64,000 bases of DNA from Aliishimia sp963721175 (GCA_963721175.1 CAVRIG010000023.1:62001-126000), one strand, 5' to 3'; counted from the first letter of the stretch, positions 1 through 9,893 are shown. The notes: generated by a model from the letters alone, not told the origin. Made by a program: numbers and translations.

Positions 1-20
1 AAATTCATTTAGCTGAATTT
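1..20. promoter_or_regulatory. Inverted repeat upstream of soxX (possible SoxR operator)
   Basis: Perfect 7-bp arms AAATTCA and TGAATTT flank a 6-base spacer, 60 bp ahead of the soxX start. The core half-sites ATTCA/TGAAT recur upstream of soxB at 2296-2317. Sox clusters of alphaproteobacteria are commonly controlled by the ArsR-type repressor SoxR binding inverted repeats. Assigning this site to SoxR is inference. The element touches the window edge, so flanking context is missing. Confidence 0.4.
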
Positions 21-80
21 GTTGTTGCGTGAATCGCATCGTGTACCGTAGTGTTCAGGTCAGGAGCCAAGGGAGGAAAC

Positions 81-552
81 ATGAGGACAGTGTTGACTGG
101 AGCGGCCCTCGCCGCGGCCATGGCGACATCGGGCGCAGCGGACGTGACCGCACCGACGGATGTCGTCTTCGAGGATGGAGCGGTGGAGACGTCGCTGAGC
201 GGAACACCCGGCGATCCGGACTCGGGCGCGGAGATCATGAACAAGGGCGCGGGCAATTGCGTCGCCTGCCACCAGGTGAGCGCGCTCAGCCACGTGCCAT
301 TCCATGGCGAGATCGGGCCGCCGCTGGACGGGGCCGCGGATCGCTGGAGCGAGGCGGAACTGCGCGGGATCGTTGCCAACGCCAAGATCATGTTCCCCGA
401 GCTCGATGATGCCGTCCTTCTACAAGACCGAAGGGTTCATCCGGCTCGGCGACGAATACACCGGCAAGCCCCTCGAGGGCGAGGTTCAGCCGCTTCTGAC
501 CGCGCAGGAGGTCGAGGACGTGGTGGCCTATCTGATGACGCTCGAAGAGTGA
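81..552 (+). CDS. soxX: SoxX, c-type cytochrome of the thiosulfate-oxidising complex (one frameshift)
   Basis: SoxX is the monoheme partner of SoxA. SoxXA joins thiosulfate oxidatively to the SoxY cysteine in the periplasm. The ATG follows a GGGAGGA ribosome site. An Ala-rich signal peptide ends near residue 21 and the heme motif CVACH lies near residues 57-61. One extra C at 402, exactly between codons GAG and TCG, breaks the frame. Downstream the second frame continues with MMPSFYK, which supplies the Met-containing region typical of SoxX, and ends at 552. Corrected length is about 156 residues, normal for the family. It is the first gene of soxXYZABCDEF and is followed 20 bp later by soxY. 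Confidence 0.93.
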
Positions 553-572
553 CAGCGAACAGGAGAACGACA

Positions 573-1001
573 ATGGATCTGACACGGCGCAACATGATGG
601 TGCTCGGCTCGGGCGCCTTTCTGGCGACGGGGCTGGGCAGCCTGCCTGCCTTCGCCTCGGCGACGGACGATGCGATCGCCGCGTTCACCGGCGGTGCCGA
701 AGTGGGCGAGGGCGGCGTCGACGCTGAACGCGCCGGAGATCGCGGAGAACGGCAACACCGTGCCGATCGAGGTCGCGGCCCCCGGTGCTGTCGGCGATCG
801 TGCTCTTGGCCGACTGGCAACCCGACGCCGCGGCGTCGCGACTTTCAAGTTCGGCCCGCTGAACGCCGACGCGGTGCCGCTTCGACGCGGATCCGCCTGG
901 CGGGGACGCAGAACGTGATCGCCATCGCCAAGATGGACGACGGTTCCTTCTCGAAGGCGCAAGCGGCGGTCAAGGTCACCATCGGCGGCTGCGGCGGCTG
1001 A
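573..1001 (+). CDS. soxY: SoxY, sulfur-carrier protein (several frameshifts)
   Basis: SoxY carries the sulfur intermediates as a covalent adduct on its C-terminal cysteine. The protein has a Tat-like N-terminus (TRRNMMVLGSG) and ends in the diagnostic swinging arm GGCGG just before the stop. The middle is readable only by switching frames. Single extra bases lie at 720 (after GTC), near 793 (after GTC), at 815 (a T after GAC) and at 831 (after CCG), plus two more near 875. Together they restore the frame, so the first and last parts read in the same phase by chance. Corrected length is about 140 residues, as expected. It is followed by soxZ. Confidence 0.92.
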   Translation: MDLTRRNMMVLGSGAFLATGLGSLPAFASATDDAIAAFTGGAEVGEGGVDAERAGDRGERQHRADRGRGPRCCRRSCSWPTGNPTPRRRDFQVRPAERRRGAASTRIRLAGTQNVIAIAKMDDGSFSKAQAAVKVTIGGCGG

Positions 1002-1020
1002 GGCAGGAGGAGAGAGCAAC

Positions 1021-1351
1021 ATGGCACAAGGTGTGAAACCCCGCGTGAAGGTCCCCAGTTCGGCCGCGGCCGGCGAGACGATCACGATCAAGACGCTGAT
1101 CAGCCACCAGATGGAAAGCGGTCAGCGCAAGGACGACGACGGCAACATGATCCCGCGGTCGATCATCAACCGCTTCACCTGCGACTTCAACGGCGAGAAC
1201 GTGATCGACGTGACGATGGAGCCGGCGATTTCGACGAACCCGTATTTCGAATTCCAGGCGGCGGTGCCGGAAGCCGGGGAGTTCAAGTTCACGTGGTACG
1301 ACGACGACGGCTCGGTCTACGAGGACGGCCGAGAAGATCGAGGTCGCCTGA
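1021..1351 (+). CDS. soxZ: SoxZ, SoxY-binding scaffold protein (one frameshift near the end)
   Basis: SoxZ forms the SoxYZ heterodimer that presents the carrier cysteine to SoxXA, SoxB and SoxCD. It is a leaderless protein of about 109 residues exported with SoxY. The beginning (MAQGVKPRVKVP) and the segment FEFQAAVPEAGEFKFTWYDD are typical SoxZ. An extra C near 1330 disrupts the final ten codons; correcting it gives an end of EKIEVA and a TGA at 1349-1351. Without correction the reading runs on to 1380. The ATG is preceded by GGCAGGAGGAGAG. Confidence 0.93.
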
Positions 1352-1376
1352 CATCGGGCTGGAAAGGGAGGACAAC

Positions 1377-2240
1377 GTGAAGAACAACAAACTCACCCGC
1401 ATTCTGGCCGTTCTGGCGACGGCCGGGCTCGCCGCGAGCGCCTCGGCGGGCCCCGGACGACGACAGCCTGATCATCAACGGCGAGATCGAGATCGTGACC
1501 GAGACCGCCGCGCCCGAGCACATGGAAGAGCGTCGACACGATCTATTCCGGCTGGCGGTTCCGCGACGGACGATACCCAGGCGATGGAGATGGACGATTT
1601 CGACAACCCGGCCATGATCTTCGTCGATGCCGGCGATCGAGACCTGGGACACGGCCGGAGGGGACGGAGGGCAAGTCCTGCGCCTCCTGCCACGACGAGC
1701 CCGACGACGCATGGCCGGCGTGCGCGCCGTCTATCCGAAGTGGAACGAGGAAGCCGGCGAAGTCCGCACGCTGGAGATGCAGATCAACGCCTGCCGCGAA
1801 AGCCGCATGGGCGCAGAGCCCTGGGGCTACACCTGCGGCGACATGGTCAACATGACGGCGCTGCTCTCGGCGGTGTCGCGCGGCATGCCCGTGAACGTGG
1901 CGATCGACGGCCCGGCGCAGTCCACGTGGGAGCAGGGCAAGGAGATCTACTACACCCGCTACGGCCAGCTGGAACTGTCCTGCGCCAATTGCCACGAGGA
2001 CAATTACGGCAACATGATCCGCGCCGACCACCTGAGCCAGGGCCAGATCAACGGCTTTCCGGCCTACCGGCTGAAGAACACGAAGCTGAACTCGGTGCAT
2101 GACCGCTTCAAGGGCTGCATCCGCGACACCCGGGCGCGAGACCTTCAAGCCCGGCAGCCCGGAGTTCGTGGCGCTGGAGCTCTATGTCGCCTCGCGCGGC
2201 AACGGGCTGTGGCGTCGAGGGTCCGGCCGTCCGCAACTGA
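1377..2240 (+). CDS. soxA: SoxA, diheme cytochrome c / L-cysteine S-thiosulfotransferase subunit (frameshifted)
   Basis: SoxA is the catalytic subunit of SoxXA. The start is a GTG after GGGAGGACAAC, followed by a signal peptide (LAVLATAGLAASASA). Two heme motifs are visible, CASCH at about 1681-1695 and CANCH at about 1981-1995, so this is a diheme SoxA. The Cys in GCIRDTRA matches the position of the axial cysteine ligand. The first 300 bases hold several single-base insertions (for example C after CGT, G after GCC), and the end has C after GCG near 2135 and T after CTG at 2210. Corrected length is about 284 residues. An intrinsic terminator follows immediately. Confidence 0.92.
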
Positions 2241-2247
2241 TCTGACG

Positions 2248-2283
2248 AGGCCCCGTCGCCGGAGTGCGGCGCGGGGCCTTTTC
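2248..2283 (+). terminator. Rho-independent terminator between soxA and soxB
   Basis: The arms AGGCCCCG and CGGGGCCT enclose a GC-rich loop and are followed by TTTT. The hairpin starts eight bases after the soxA stop. It would separate soxXYZA from soxBCDEF, or attenuate the downstream half. Confidence 0.8.
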
Positions 2284-2295
2284 GTCACCGTATGA

Positions 2296-2317
2296 ATTCA
2301 AACATGCGCATATGAAT
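2296..2317. promoter_or_regulatory. Imperfect palindrome upstream of soxB
   Basis: ATTCA and TGAAT flank the perfect 8-bp palindrome ATGCGCAT, with spacers of 3 and 1 bases. It lies between the soxA terminator and the soxB ribosome site and shares half-sites with the repeat at 1-20. It may be a second operator or promoter element for soxB; this is inference. Confidence 0.3.
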
Positions 2318-2335
2318 CGAAGGAAGGCGGACACA

Positions 2336-4047
2336 ATGATCTCGCGGCGTGATTTTCTGCAGGTCGGCATGGCGGCCTCCGCGCTTCTGGGCGCTTCGGG
2401 CTTCGGCAACTGGGCCCGGCTGGCCGCGCAGCAGCAGCTGACGCAGGACCAGCTCCTGCAGTTCGACACCTTCGGCAACGTCTCGCTGATCCACGTCACC
2501 GACATCCATGCGCAGCTCAAGCCGATCTATTTCCGCGAACCCTCGGTCAATATCGGGGTCGGCGACGAACCGGGGCGAGGTGCCGCACATCACCGGCGCC
2601 GAATTCCGCAGGCTCTACGGGATCGAGGACGGCTCGCCCGCGCATTACGCGCTGACCTCAGGCGATTTCACCGCGCTGGCCCGCGGCCTATGGCCGCGTC
2701 GGCGGGCTCGACCGGGTGGCGACCGTGATCAACGCGATCCGCGCCGACCGGCCCGATGCGCTGCTGCTCGACGGCGGCGACACCTGGCACGGCTCCTACA
2801 CCTGCTACCAGACGGCGGGGCAGGACATGGTCAACGTGATGAACGCGCTCAAGCCCGACGCGATGACCTTCCACTGGGAATTCACGCTCGGGTCCGGACC
2901 GGGTGAACGAGATCGTCGAGGGGCTGCCCTTCGCGGCGCTCGGCCAGAACATCTTCGACGCCGAATGGGACGAGCCCGCCGAGCTCTTCAAGCCCTACGA
3001 GATCTTCGAACGTGGCGGCGTCAAGATCGCCGTGATCGGGCAGGCCTTCCCCTACATGCCGATCGCCAATCCCGGCTGGATGTTCCCGGAATACTCCTTC
3101 GGCATCCGCGACGAGCACATGCAGGAGATGGTGGACGAGGTGCGCGCCGCAGGGTGCCGAACTGGTCGTCCTGCTCAGCCACAACGGTTTCGACGTCGAC
3201 AAGAAGATGGCCGGCGTGGTGACGCGGCATCGACGTGATCCTGTCGGGCCACACCCATGACGCGCTGCCCGAGCCGGTGCTGGTGGGCGACACGATCATC
3301 GTCGCCTCCGGGTCCAACGGCAAGTTCGTCACGCCGCGTCGACCTCGACGTGCGCGACGGGCGGATGATGGGGTTCCGGCACAAGCTGATCCCGATCTTC
3401 TCGGACGTGATCGAGCCGGACGCCGAGATGACCGCGCTGATCGACGAGCAGCGCGCGCCCTACGAGGACGCAGCTGACCGAGGTGATCGGCCAGACGCGA
3501 CAGCGCTGCTCTACCGCCGCGGCAATTTCAACGGCACCTGGGACGACCTGATCTGCGACGCGCTGCTGTCCGAGCGCGATGCCGAGATCGCGCTGTCGCC
3601 CGGCGTGCGCTGGGGGCCGTCGCTGATCCTGCCGGGCAGGACATCACGCGCGAGGATATCTGGAACGTCACCTCGATGACCTACCCAGAGGCCTACCGCA
3701 CCGAGATGACCGGCGAGTTCCTGCAAGATCGTGCTGGAGGACGTGGCCGACAACATCTTCAACCCCGATCCCTATTACCAGCAGGGCGGCGACATGGTGC
3801 GCACCGGCGGCCTGGGCTACCGGATCGACGTGACCAAGCCGCAGGGCGAGCGGATCAGCGACATGACCCTGCTGAAGACCGGCGAGCCGATCGACCCCGC
3901 GCGCAACTACGTCGTCGCGGGCTGGGCGAGCGTCAACGAGGGCACCGAAGGCCCGCCGATCTGGGACGTGGTCGAAAGCCACATCCGCAAGCTGGGCACG
4001 GTGACGCGTCGCGCGAGAACGACAGCGTCGACGTCGTCGGCGCCTGA
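2336..4047 (+). CDS. soxB: SoxB, S-sulfosulfanyl-L-cysteine sulfohydrolase (frameshifted)
   Basis: SoxB is the dimanganese hydrolase of the 5'-nucleotidase-like metallophosphatase fold that releases sulfate from SoxY. The ATG at 2336 (MISRRDFLQVG) begins a Tat signal and follows GAAGGAAGGCGG. Metal-site motifs HVTDIHAQ, DGGDTWHGS and SGHTHDALP are all present in order. The coding sequence is interrupted about fifteen times by one-base insertions at codon boundaries (for example near 2570, 2683, 2896, 3150, 3474, 3726) and one probable one-base loss near 3640. Read through, the protein is about 565 residues, the family length, ending SVDVVGA. No real inactivating change is visible besides the phase errors. 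Confidence 0.93.
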
Positions 4048-4071
4048 CGCCGAAGAAGGAGACATCCACAG

Positions 4072-5358
4072 ATGAGTTTCACCTTCAAACCCCACTCCAG
4101 ACGCGCCGTTCCTGCGCGGCAGCGCCGCGGCGGCCGTCGGGACCGTCGCGGCCGGCGCGGCGCGGGCGCGAGACGCCCGACCCGCTGATCACCGAGGTGC
4201 AGGACTGGGCGCAGCTACACCGGCGACGGCGTCGACGCGACGCCCTACGGCCTGCCGATCCGAGTTCGAAGAGCGACGTGATCCGCCGCAACGTGGACTG
4301 GCTGACCGCCGATCACGATCAGCTCGATCAACTTCACGCCGATCCACGCGCTCGACGGCACGATCACGCCGCAGGGCTGCGCCTTCGAGCGGCACCATTC
4401 CGGCGCCATCGAACTGCGCAAGGAAGACTACCGGCTGATGATCAACGGCATGGTCGATCAGCCGCTGGTCTTCACCTATGCCGACCTCGAACGCTTTCCG
4501 CGCGAAAACCACGTCTATTTCTGCGAATGCGCGGCCAATACCGGCATGGAATGGGCGGGCGCGCAGCTCAACGGCGCGCAGTTCACCCATGGCATGATCC
4601 ACAACATGGAATATTCCGGCGTGCCGCTGCGGACCCTGCTGGAGGAGGCCGGGCTGGACGCCGCGGGCGATCTGGAGGCAAGTGGGTCTACGTCGAAGGG
4701 CGCCGATGCCTCGTCCAACGGCCGCTCGATCCCGATGGAAAAGGCGCTGGACGACGTGCTCGTCGCCTTCAAGGCCAATGGCGAGGCGCTGCGCAAGGAA
4801 CACGGCTATCCGGTGCGCCTGGTCGTGCCGGGCTGGGAAGGCAACATGTGGGTCAAGTGGCTGCGCCGGATCGAGGTGACGGACAGCCCCGTCGAAAGCC
4901 GCGAGGAGACCTCGAAATACACCGACATGCTGGCCGACGGCACCGCGCGCAAATGGACCTGGGTGATGGATGCGAAATCGGTCATCACCTCGCCCAGCCC
5001 GCAGTCGCCGATCACCCACGGGCACGGGCCGCTGGTCATCACCGGGCTGGCCTGGTCGGGGCACGGGCGCGATCACCCGCGTCGATGTCTCGAAGGATGG
5101 CGGCAAGACCTGGGAAACCGCGCGGCTCGGCCACGCAGGGCGACGACAAGGCGCTGACGCGGTTCTACCTCGATACGACATGGAACGGCGAGGAGATGCT
5201 GCTGCAGTCCCGCGCCATGGACGAGACCGGCTATGTCCAGCCGACCAAGGCGCAGCTGCGCGAGGTGCGCGGGCGAGAACTCGGTCTACCACAACAACTG
5301 CATCCAGACCTGGTGGGTCAAGCCGAACGGGGAGGCGGAAAATGTCGAAGTTTCTTGA
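4072..5358 (+). CDS. soxC: SoxC, molybdopterin subunit of sulfane dehydrogenase SoxCD (frameshifted)
   Basis: SoxC belongs to the sulfite-oxidase family and, with SoxD, oxidises the sulfane sulfur on SoxY. A Tat-type leader (FLRGSAAAAVG) is followed by the conserved core, with the molybdenum-ligand cysteine region YFCECAAN at about 4519-4542. The Mo-Co dimerisation domain contains WSGHG and DVSKDGGKTW. Insertions at 4099 (an A after TCC), 4271 (G after GAA) and 4314 (C after GAT), and others near 5070, 5136 and 5275, fall between codons. Corrected length is about 424 residues. The end overlaps the soxD start by 17 bp. Confidence 0.93.
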
Positions 5359-6364
5359 AACTGTCGCGTGCCGGTCGTGTCTGATCGCGGCATCTCCCGC
5401 TCTGGCGGATGCGCTACGGTCTCGGCCGCCCGGCGCTGCCCGAGGAAATCGCCGCCTGGAACCTGGACGTGCATCCCGACGGCACGGGTCTGCCTGACGG
5501 GTCGCGGCGACGTGGCAGACCGGCGAGAGGCTCTTCGTCGAGAAATGCGCCGCCTGCCACGGCGATTTCGCCGAAGGGCTGGGCAACTGGCCCGAGCTGG
5601 CCGGCGGCGATCGGCACGCTCGACCAACAAGGATCCGGTGAAGACCGTGGGCTCCTACTGGCCCTATCTGTCGACCGTCTGGGATTACGTCCACCGCTCG
5701 ATGCCCTTCGGCGCCGCGCAGACGCTGGCAGACGGACGAGGTCTATGCCATCACCGCCTATATCCTCTATTCCAACGATCTCGTGGACGATGATTTCGTA
5801 CTGAGCCACGAGAACTTCATGGATGTCGAGATGCCCAACGCCGACGGCTTCATCGTCGACGACCGGCCGGAGACGGAATACCCGATCTGGCGCGGCGAGC
5901 CCTGCATGGAGAAATGCAAGGAGAGCGTGGAGATCACGATGCGCGCGACCGTGCTGGACGTGACCCCCGAGGATGATGCGGCAGATGCAGCCGTTGTCGA
6001 GCCGAGGGCGGGGCGCGACGTGACTGAGGAGGCTGCGCTCGATCTTGAACTGGTCGAGGAAGGCGAGAAGGTCTTTCGCAAGTGCAAGGCCTGCCACGAG
6101 ATCGGCGAGGGTGCCGAGAACAAGACCGGCCCGCACCTGAACGATGTCTTCGGTCGGACGATCGGCGGTGTCGAAGGGTTTCGGTATTCCGGCGCGTTCA
6201 TGGACGCCGCGGCCTCAGGCCGGGTCTGGGACGAGGAGTCCATGACTGCATTCCTCTCCGAGCCGCGCGATTACATGAAGGGGACAAGGATGTCGTTTGC
6301 CGGGCTAAAGCAGGACGCGGAACTGGAGGCGGTTGCGGCCTACCTGAAAGCGGCTGGGGAGTAG
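5342..6364 (+). CDS. soxD: SoxD, diheme cytochrome c subunit of sulfane dehydrogenase (frameshifted in first 400 bp)
   Basis: SoxD passes electrons from SoxC to cytochrome c. After a signal peptide ending near ALADA, two cytochrome domains carry CAACH (about 5546-5560) and CKACH (about 6084-6100), giving the expected diheme protein of about 337 residues. Extra bases near 5411, 5498, 5515, 5610 and 5732 break the first domain. From 5783 to the TAG at 6362-6364 the frame is clean. The region between the domains is rich in Glu and Asp. The gene overlaps soxC and is followed 3 bp later by soxE. Confidence 0.92.
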
Positions 6365-6367
6365 CGG

Positions 6368-6811
6368 GTGCGCCCTGCTTCCGCAGCCTTTCTCGTCATG
6401 GCGTTGGCGGCGCCGGCTCCGGCGCAGTCGGGCGATCCCGAGGCTTTCGAAAAGGTCGTTTTCCTCCGTCCGTTCTCCGCCAGCCCCGCCGCCGGCCCTG
6501 CCCACATCGTCGAAGCGGATCCGACTGTCCTGGCCAGCGACACTGGTCTCGACCCGGCAATCCTCGCGCTGGAGGGTGATCCTGAATACGGCGAATATCT
6601 CGCAAGCGAATGCGTGACCTGTCATCAGTCGGATGGCGGGAATCAAGGGATCCCGTCTATCGTTCACTGGCCGGAGGAGGATTTCGTGATCACCATGCAC
6701 GCCTACAAGACGAAGGAGCGGGAGCATCCGGTGATGCAGATGATCGCCGGGCGACTGGGAGATGAGGACATCGCTGCGCTGGCGGCGTATTTCGCGAACA
6801 TCGAACAATGA
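6368..6811 (+). CDS. soxE: SoxE-like periplasmic monoheme cytochrome c
   Basis: This 147-residue exported cytochrome starts at a GTG 3 bp after soxD. The signal peptide (FLVMALAAPAPAQS) is clear and the single heme motif CVTCH sits near residues 82-86. It lies directly before the flavoprotein soxF, as in SoxEF flavocytochrome pairs, where the cytochrome accepts electrons from SoxF. SoxE of some species is diheme, whereas this one shows only one CxxCH and a Met-rich stretch (HPVMQMIAG) for the sixth ligand. The gene name therefore rests partly on position. The coding frame is intact. Confidence 0.75.
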   Translation: MRPASAAFLVMALAAPAPAQSGDPEAFEKVVFLRPFSASPAAGPAHIVEADPTVLASDTGLDPAILALEGDPEYGEYLASECVTCHQSDGGNQGIPSIVHWPEEDFVITMHAYKTKEREHPVMQMIAGRLGDEDIAALAAYFANIEQ

Positions 6812-6839
6812 TGCCAGCGATGCCAAGGGAGGACATGAC

Positions 6840-8108
6840 ATGAAGATCGACAGAAGGCATTTCATCGGGACGACGGCCGCGGCTTCGGCCGTGCTGGCGG
6901 CGCCCACGGTCTGGGGCCAGGCGAACGGCGTCCCGCGGGTCGTGGTGATCGGCGGCGGAGCGGGGGGCGCCACGGCCGCCCGATATATCGCCAAGGACAG
7001 CGACGGCGGCGTCAACGTCACGCTGATAGAGCCGACGCGCACCTATTTTACTTGTTTCTTCTCAAATCTCTACATCGGCGGCTTCAAGGAGATTTCCGAC
7101 CTTGGGCATACCTATGGCACGCTGGCCGCGGACTACGGCATCAACGTGGTGCACGACTGGGCCGTGGGCGTGGACCGCGACGCCAAGACCGTCAGCCTCG
7201 CCGGCGGCGACAGCCTGCCCTACGACAAGCTGATCCTCAGCCCCGGCATCGATTTCGTCGAAGGTGCGGTTCCGGGCTGGGATCTGTCGGCGCAGAACGC
7301 GATGCCCCATGCCTACAAGGGCGGGTCGCAGTCGGAATTGCTGCGCGCCCAACTTCGCGCGATGCCGGAAGGCGGGAATTACGTCATGGTGGCCCCGCCC
7401 AATCCCTTCCGCTGCCCGCCGGGTCCGTACGAGCGGATCTCGATGGTGGCGCATTGGCTCAAGGCCAACAATCCGACGGCCAAGATCATCATCGCGGACC
7501 CGAAGGAGTCCTACTCCAAGCAGGCGCTCTTCGAGGAAGGCTGGCAGAAGCATTACGGCGGCATGATCGAACGCATCGGCCCGGATTTCGGCGGTGAGAA
7601 CACGACCGTAGATCCCGTCGCGATGACCGTCGACATCGACGGCGAGGTGATCCAGGCCGATGTCTGCAACGTGATCCCCGCGCAGAAGGCCGGCCGCATC
7701 GCGGATCTGGCCGGCGTGACGGATGGCGACTGGGCGCCGGTCAATGCCGTCGACATGTCGTCGAAGGCTGACCCGGACATTCATGTCCTTGGCGATTCCA
7801 GCCAGCAGGGCGACATGCCAAAGTCGGGCTTCTCCGCCAACAGCCAGGCCAAGGTCTGCGCAAACGCGGTACGCGGTGCGCTGACCGGATCCAAGGTGTT
7901 CCCGGCGAAATACTCGAACACCTGCTGGTCGCTCATTGCCGAGAACGATGGCGTGAAGGTGGGCGCGGCTTACGAGCCTACGGAGGAGAAGATCGCTTCG
8001 GTCTCCAGCTTCGTCAGCCAGACCGGCGAGGATGCCGCGACGCGCAAGGCGACTTATGAGGAATCCGAAGGCTGGTATGCGGGCATCACGGCGGACATGT
8101 TCGGCTGA
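6840..8108 (+). CDS. soxF: SoxF, flavocytochrome c sulfide dehydrogenase flavoprotein
   Basis: A 422-residue FAD protein with a Tat signal (DRRHFIGTTAAASAVLAAP) and the dinucleotide fold VVVIGGGAGGATAARYI. It matches the FCSD flavoprotein family, which oxidises sulfide or accelerates Sox turnover with its cytochrome partner. Redox cysteines are likely those in YFTCFFSN and YSNTCWSL. The C-terminus carries the FCSD-type domain (NTCWSLIAENDGVKVGA). The ATG follows AAGGGAGGACATG. The frame is uninterrupted, in contrast to soxXYZABCD, and it is the last + strand gene of the sox set. Confidence 0.92.
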   Translation: MKIDRRHFIGTTAAASAVLAAPTVWGQANGVPRVVVIGGGAGGATAARYIAKDSDGGVNVTLIEPTRTYFTCFFSNLYIGGFKEISDLGHTYGTLAADYGINVVHDWAVGVDRDAKTVSLAGGDSLPYDKLILSPGIDFVEGAVPGWDLSAQNAMPHAYKGGSQSELLRAQLRAMPEGGNYVMVAPPNPFRCPPGPYERISMVAHWLKANNPTAKIIIADPKESYSKQALFEEGWQKHYGGMIERIGPDFGGENTTVDPVAMTVDIDGEVIQADVCNVIPAQKAGRIADLAGVTDGDWAPVNAVDMSSKADPDIHVLGDSSQQGDMPKSGFSANSQAKVCANAVRGALTGSKVFPAKYSNTCWSLIAENDGVKVGAAYEPTEEKIASVSSFVSQTGEDAATRKATYEESEGWYAGITADMFG

Positions 8109-8186
8109 CGGGTTGATGATCTGCCGCGGCACCAGAAGCGCTTCCGGCTGGCGGAATGGTGCAAGCCGCCGGAAGGTCGCCGCGCG

Positions 8187-9096
8187 TCAATCCTGTACGA
8201 AGCGGTAGGCGCCCTCGCTCCGCTCGACGCGGCCCATGCCGCCGTTCGGCAGATGGAAGCCGATGGCCAGCATCTGCTCCGACGCGAGCCGGTCCAGAAG
8301 GGACGCGCGTGTGCTGGCCGCCACCTCCTGATCCTGGTCGGCGCCACTCGGCCAGTCGGGGCGGGCAAAGGCGACGTGGTGGTTGTTGATCGCGTCGCCG
8401 ATGATCATGGCCGTCGCGGAGCCGTTGCGGAGTTCGAAGGACATGTGCCCGGGCGTGTGACCGAAGCTCGCCATCGCGGCGATGCCCGGCAGGACCTCGT
8501 CGCCGGCGTCGAAAAGTTCGGTGCGATCCTCCAGCGCCACCATCCGGCGTTTCGCCCCGACGGCGAACACCAGACGCGCTTCATCGATCGAACTCGATGG
8601 TTTCTGGGTTCCACCAGTAGTCCCATTCGGTCCGGCCCATCAGGAAGGCCGCATTCGGCAGCGGGATCTCGTCGAACAAATCCAACGCACCCCAGATATG
8701 GTCGGGATGGGCATGGGTGAAGATCACGTGGGTCACCTCCTCGGGCGCAACCCCCGCGGCATCGAGATTGTCCAGCAGCGTCCCCGCCGTCGGCATGAAA
8801 TCCGGGCCCGAGCCGATATCGAAGAGCACCGTGTTCGTCCCGTCGCGATAAAGCGCGAGGTTGCATTCCGGTTCCAGCTGGTCGGCGGAGAGGTCGAAAC
8901 TCTCCAGAACCACCTGCAATTCGTCCTGTGGCATCGGTCCGAAGATGAAGCTTCCCGGCAGGACGAGATGCCCGTCACTGACCGTTGTCAGGGAGGCGGA
9001 ACCCAAGGTGACTTGCGCAAGGCTCGGTCCCGGAATGCTGCCTGCCATCGGGACCGCTGCGGCCGTTTGGATGAGGCGGCGGCGTGTGATCTGCAT
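8187..9096 (-). CDS. soxH: SoxH-like metallo-beta-lactamase-fold hydrolase (one frameshift)
   Basis: A Tat-exported MBL-fold protein of about 302 residues. The leader is MQITRRRLIQTAAAV and the zinc motif HAHPDH lies in the middle, with a later GHTPGHMSF histidine and a further aspartate in MIIGDAINNHH. SoxH-type proteins accompany sox clusters but are not required for thiosulfate oxidation. One extra base at 8586 (C after GAT in the coding strand) shifts the frame between EFD and EARLVFAV. The gene converges on soxF with about 80 bp between the stops. Confidence 0.8.
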
Positions 9097-9119
9097 GGTA
9101 GACTCCCTATATTCGTCTT

Positions 9120-9893
9120 TCAGAATATATCCGTCACCGCGCTCCGGCAAGCCGCTTCGGGCGCCAGCATGTCCCACGCTTGAACGCCTTCCGGAAGGGC
9201 ACCGGCCAGGTGCAGCATGTGCCAGCCGAGGACGAGGTTGCTGGAGAGGATCGGCACGCCGAATTCCCGCTGCAGTTCCGGAATGACCGGGAACATCTTC
9301 ACGTTCGTGCAGGAACAGAAAAATCCGTCCACCTGCGTGTCTTGCATCAGGCTGCGCGCGGCGCTCATCAACGAGGGCGGATCTATGAGGGCCACCCGCC
9401 GCTCGCTCTCCTCGTTGAAGGAGCCGAAAACCGGTATGTCGATGCCGTGTCCCGCCAGCACGCTGCGCAGTCGCGCCGACACGCTTTCGATATAGGGCGA
9501 CAGGAACGCGAGGCGGCGGATGTTGCCGGCCTTGCAGGCGGCGATGAGGGCCGATACCGGTTCGGTCACGTGATGCGCCCGCGTTCCGGCGCGGATCAAC
9601 TCGGCCACCCGCGCCTGCCCGAGCTGGGCCGTGGCCGAGGTACAGGCATAGGCAGCGACATCGAAGAGCTTGCCTTGAGGAAAGAGGCCCGCCGCCTGGG
9701 CCAGGTGCATCTCCATCGCCCCCAGCGTTTCGGGATTGAGTTGCGCGCCCGACGGCACGCGCGAGACGTTCATGCTGACCGCGTCGGGCAGGATGCGGCG
9801 CAACTCGTCCTCGATCGTCTCTTCGGCCTGCAGGACAACCAATCCCAGCTTCGGCCGCGTGTCCTCGAGCATGACATAGGAAAAGGATGTCAC
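9120..9893 (-). CDS. Asp/Glu racemase-superfamily protein (maleate isomerase / EutA-like)
   Basis: A 257-residue cytosolic protein with the two catalytic cysteines of the Asp/Glu racemase superfamily, in AAYACTSATA and FFCSCTNVKM. Relatives include arylmalonate decarboxylase, maleate cis-trans isomerase and the EutA protein of ectoine-utilisation loci. The gene overlaps the upstream peptidase gene by 4 bp (ATGA), which implies co-translation with the M24 peptidase and the PLP lyase. This trio resembles the ectoine-degradation order EutA/EutD/EutB, but the transporter opposite is Liv-type, so the substrate remains open. Confidence 0.75.
   Translation of the reverse strand: MTSFSYVMLEDTRPKLGLVVLQAEETIEDELRRILPDAVSMNVSRVPSGAQLNPETLGAMEMHLAQAAGLFPQGKLFDVAAYACTSATAQLGQARVAELIRAGTRAHHVTEPVSALIAACKAGNIRRLAFLSPYIESVSARLRSVLAGHGIDIPVFGSFNEESERRVALIDPPSLMSAARSLMQDTQVDGFFCSCTNVKMFPVIPELQREFGVPILSSNLVLGWHMLHLAGALPEGVQAWDMLAPEAACRSAVTDIF

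Noticed and set aside
81..5780. sox genes as decaying pseudogenes
   Set aside because: All catalytic motifs and overall lengths are preserved once phase is restored, no in-frame nonsense or large deletion is seen, and insertions lie at codon boundaries. True decay would not show that pattern.
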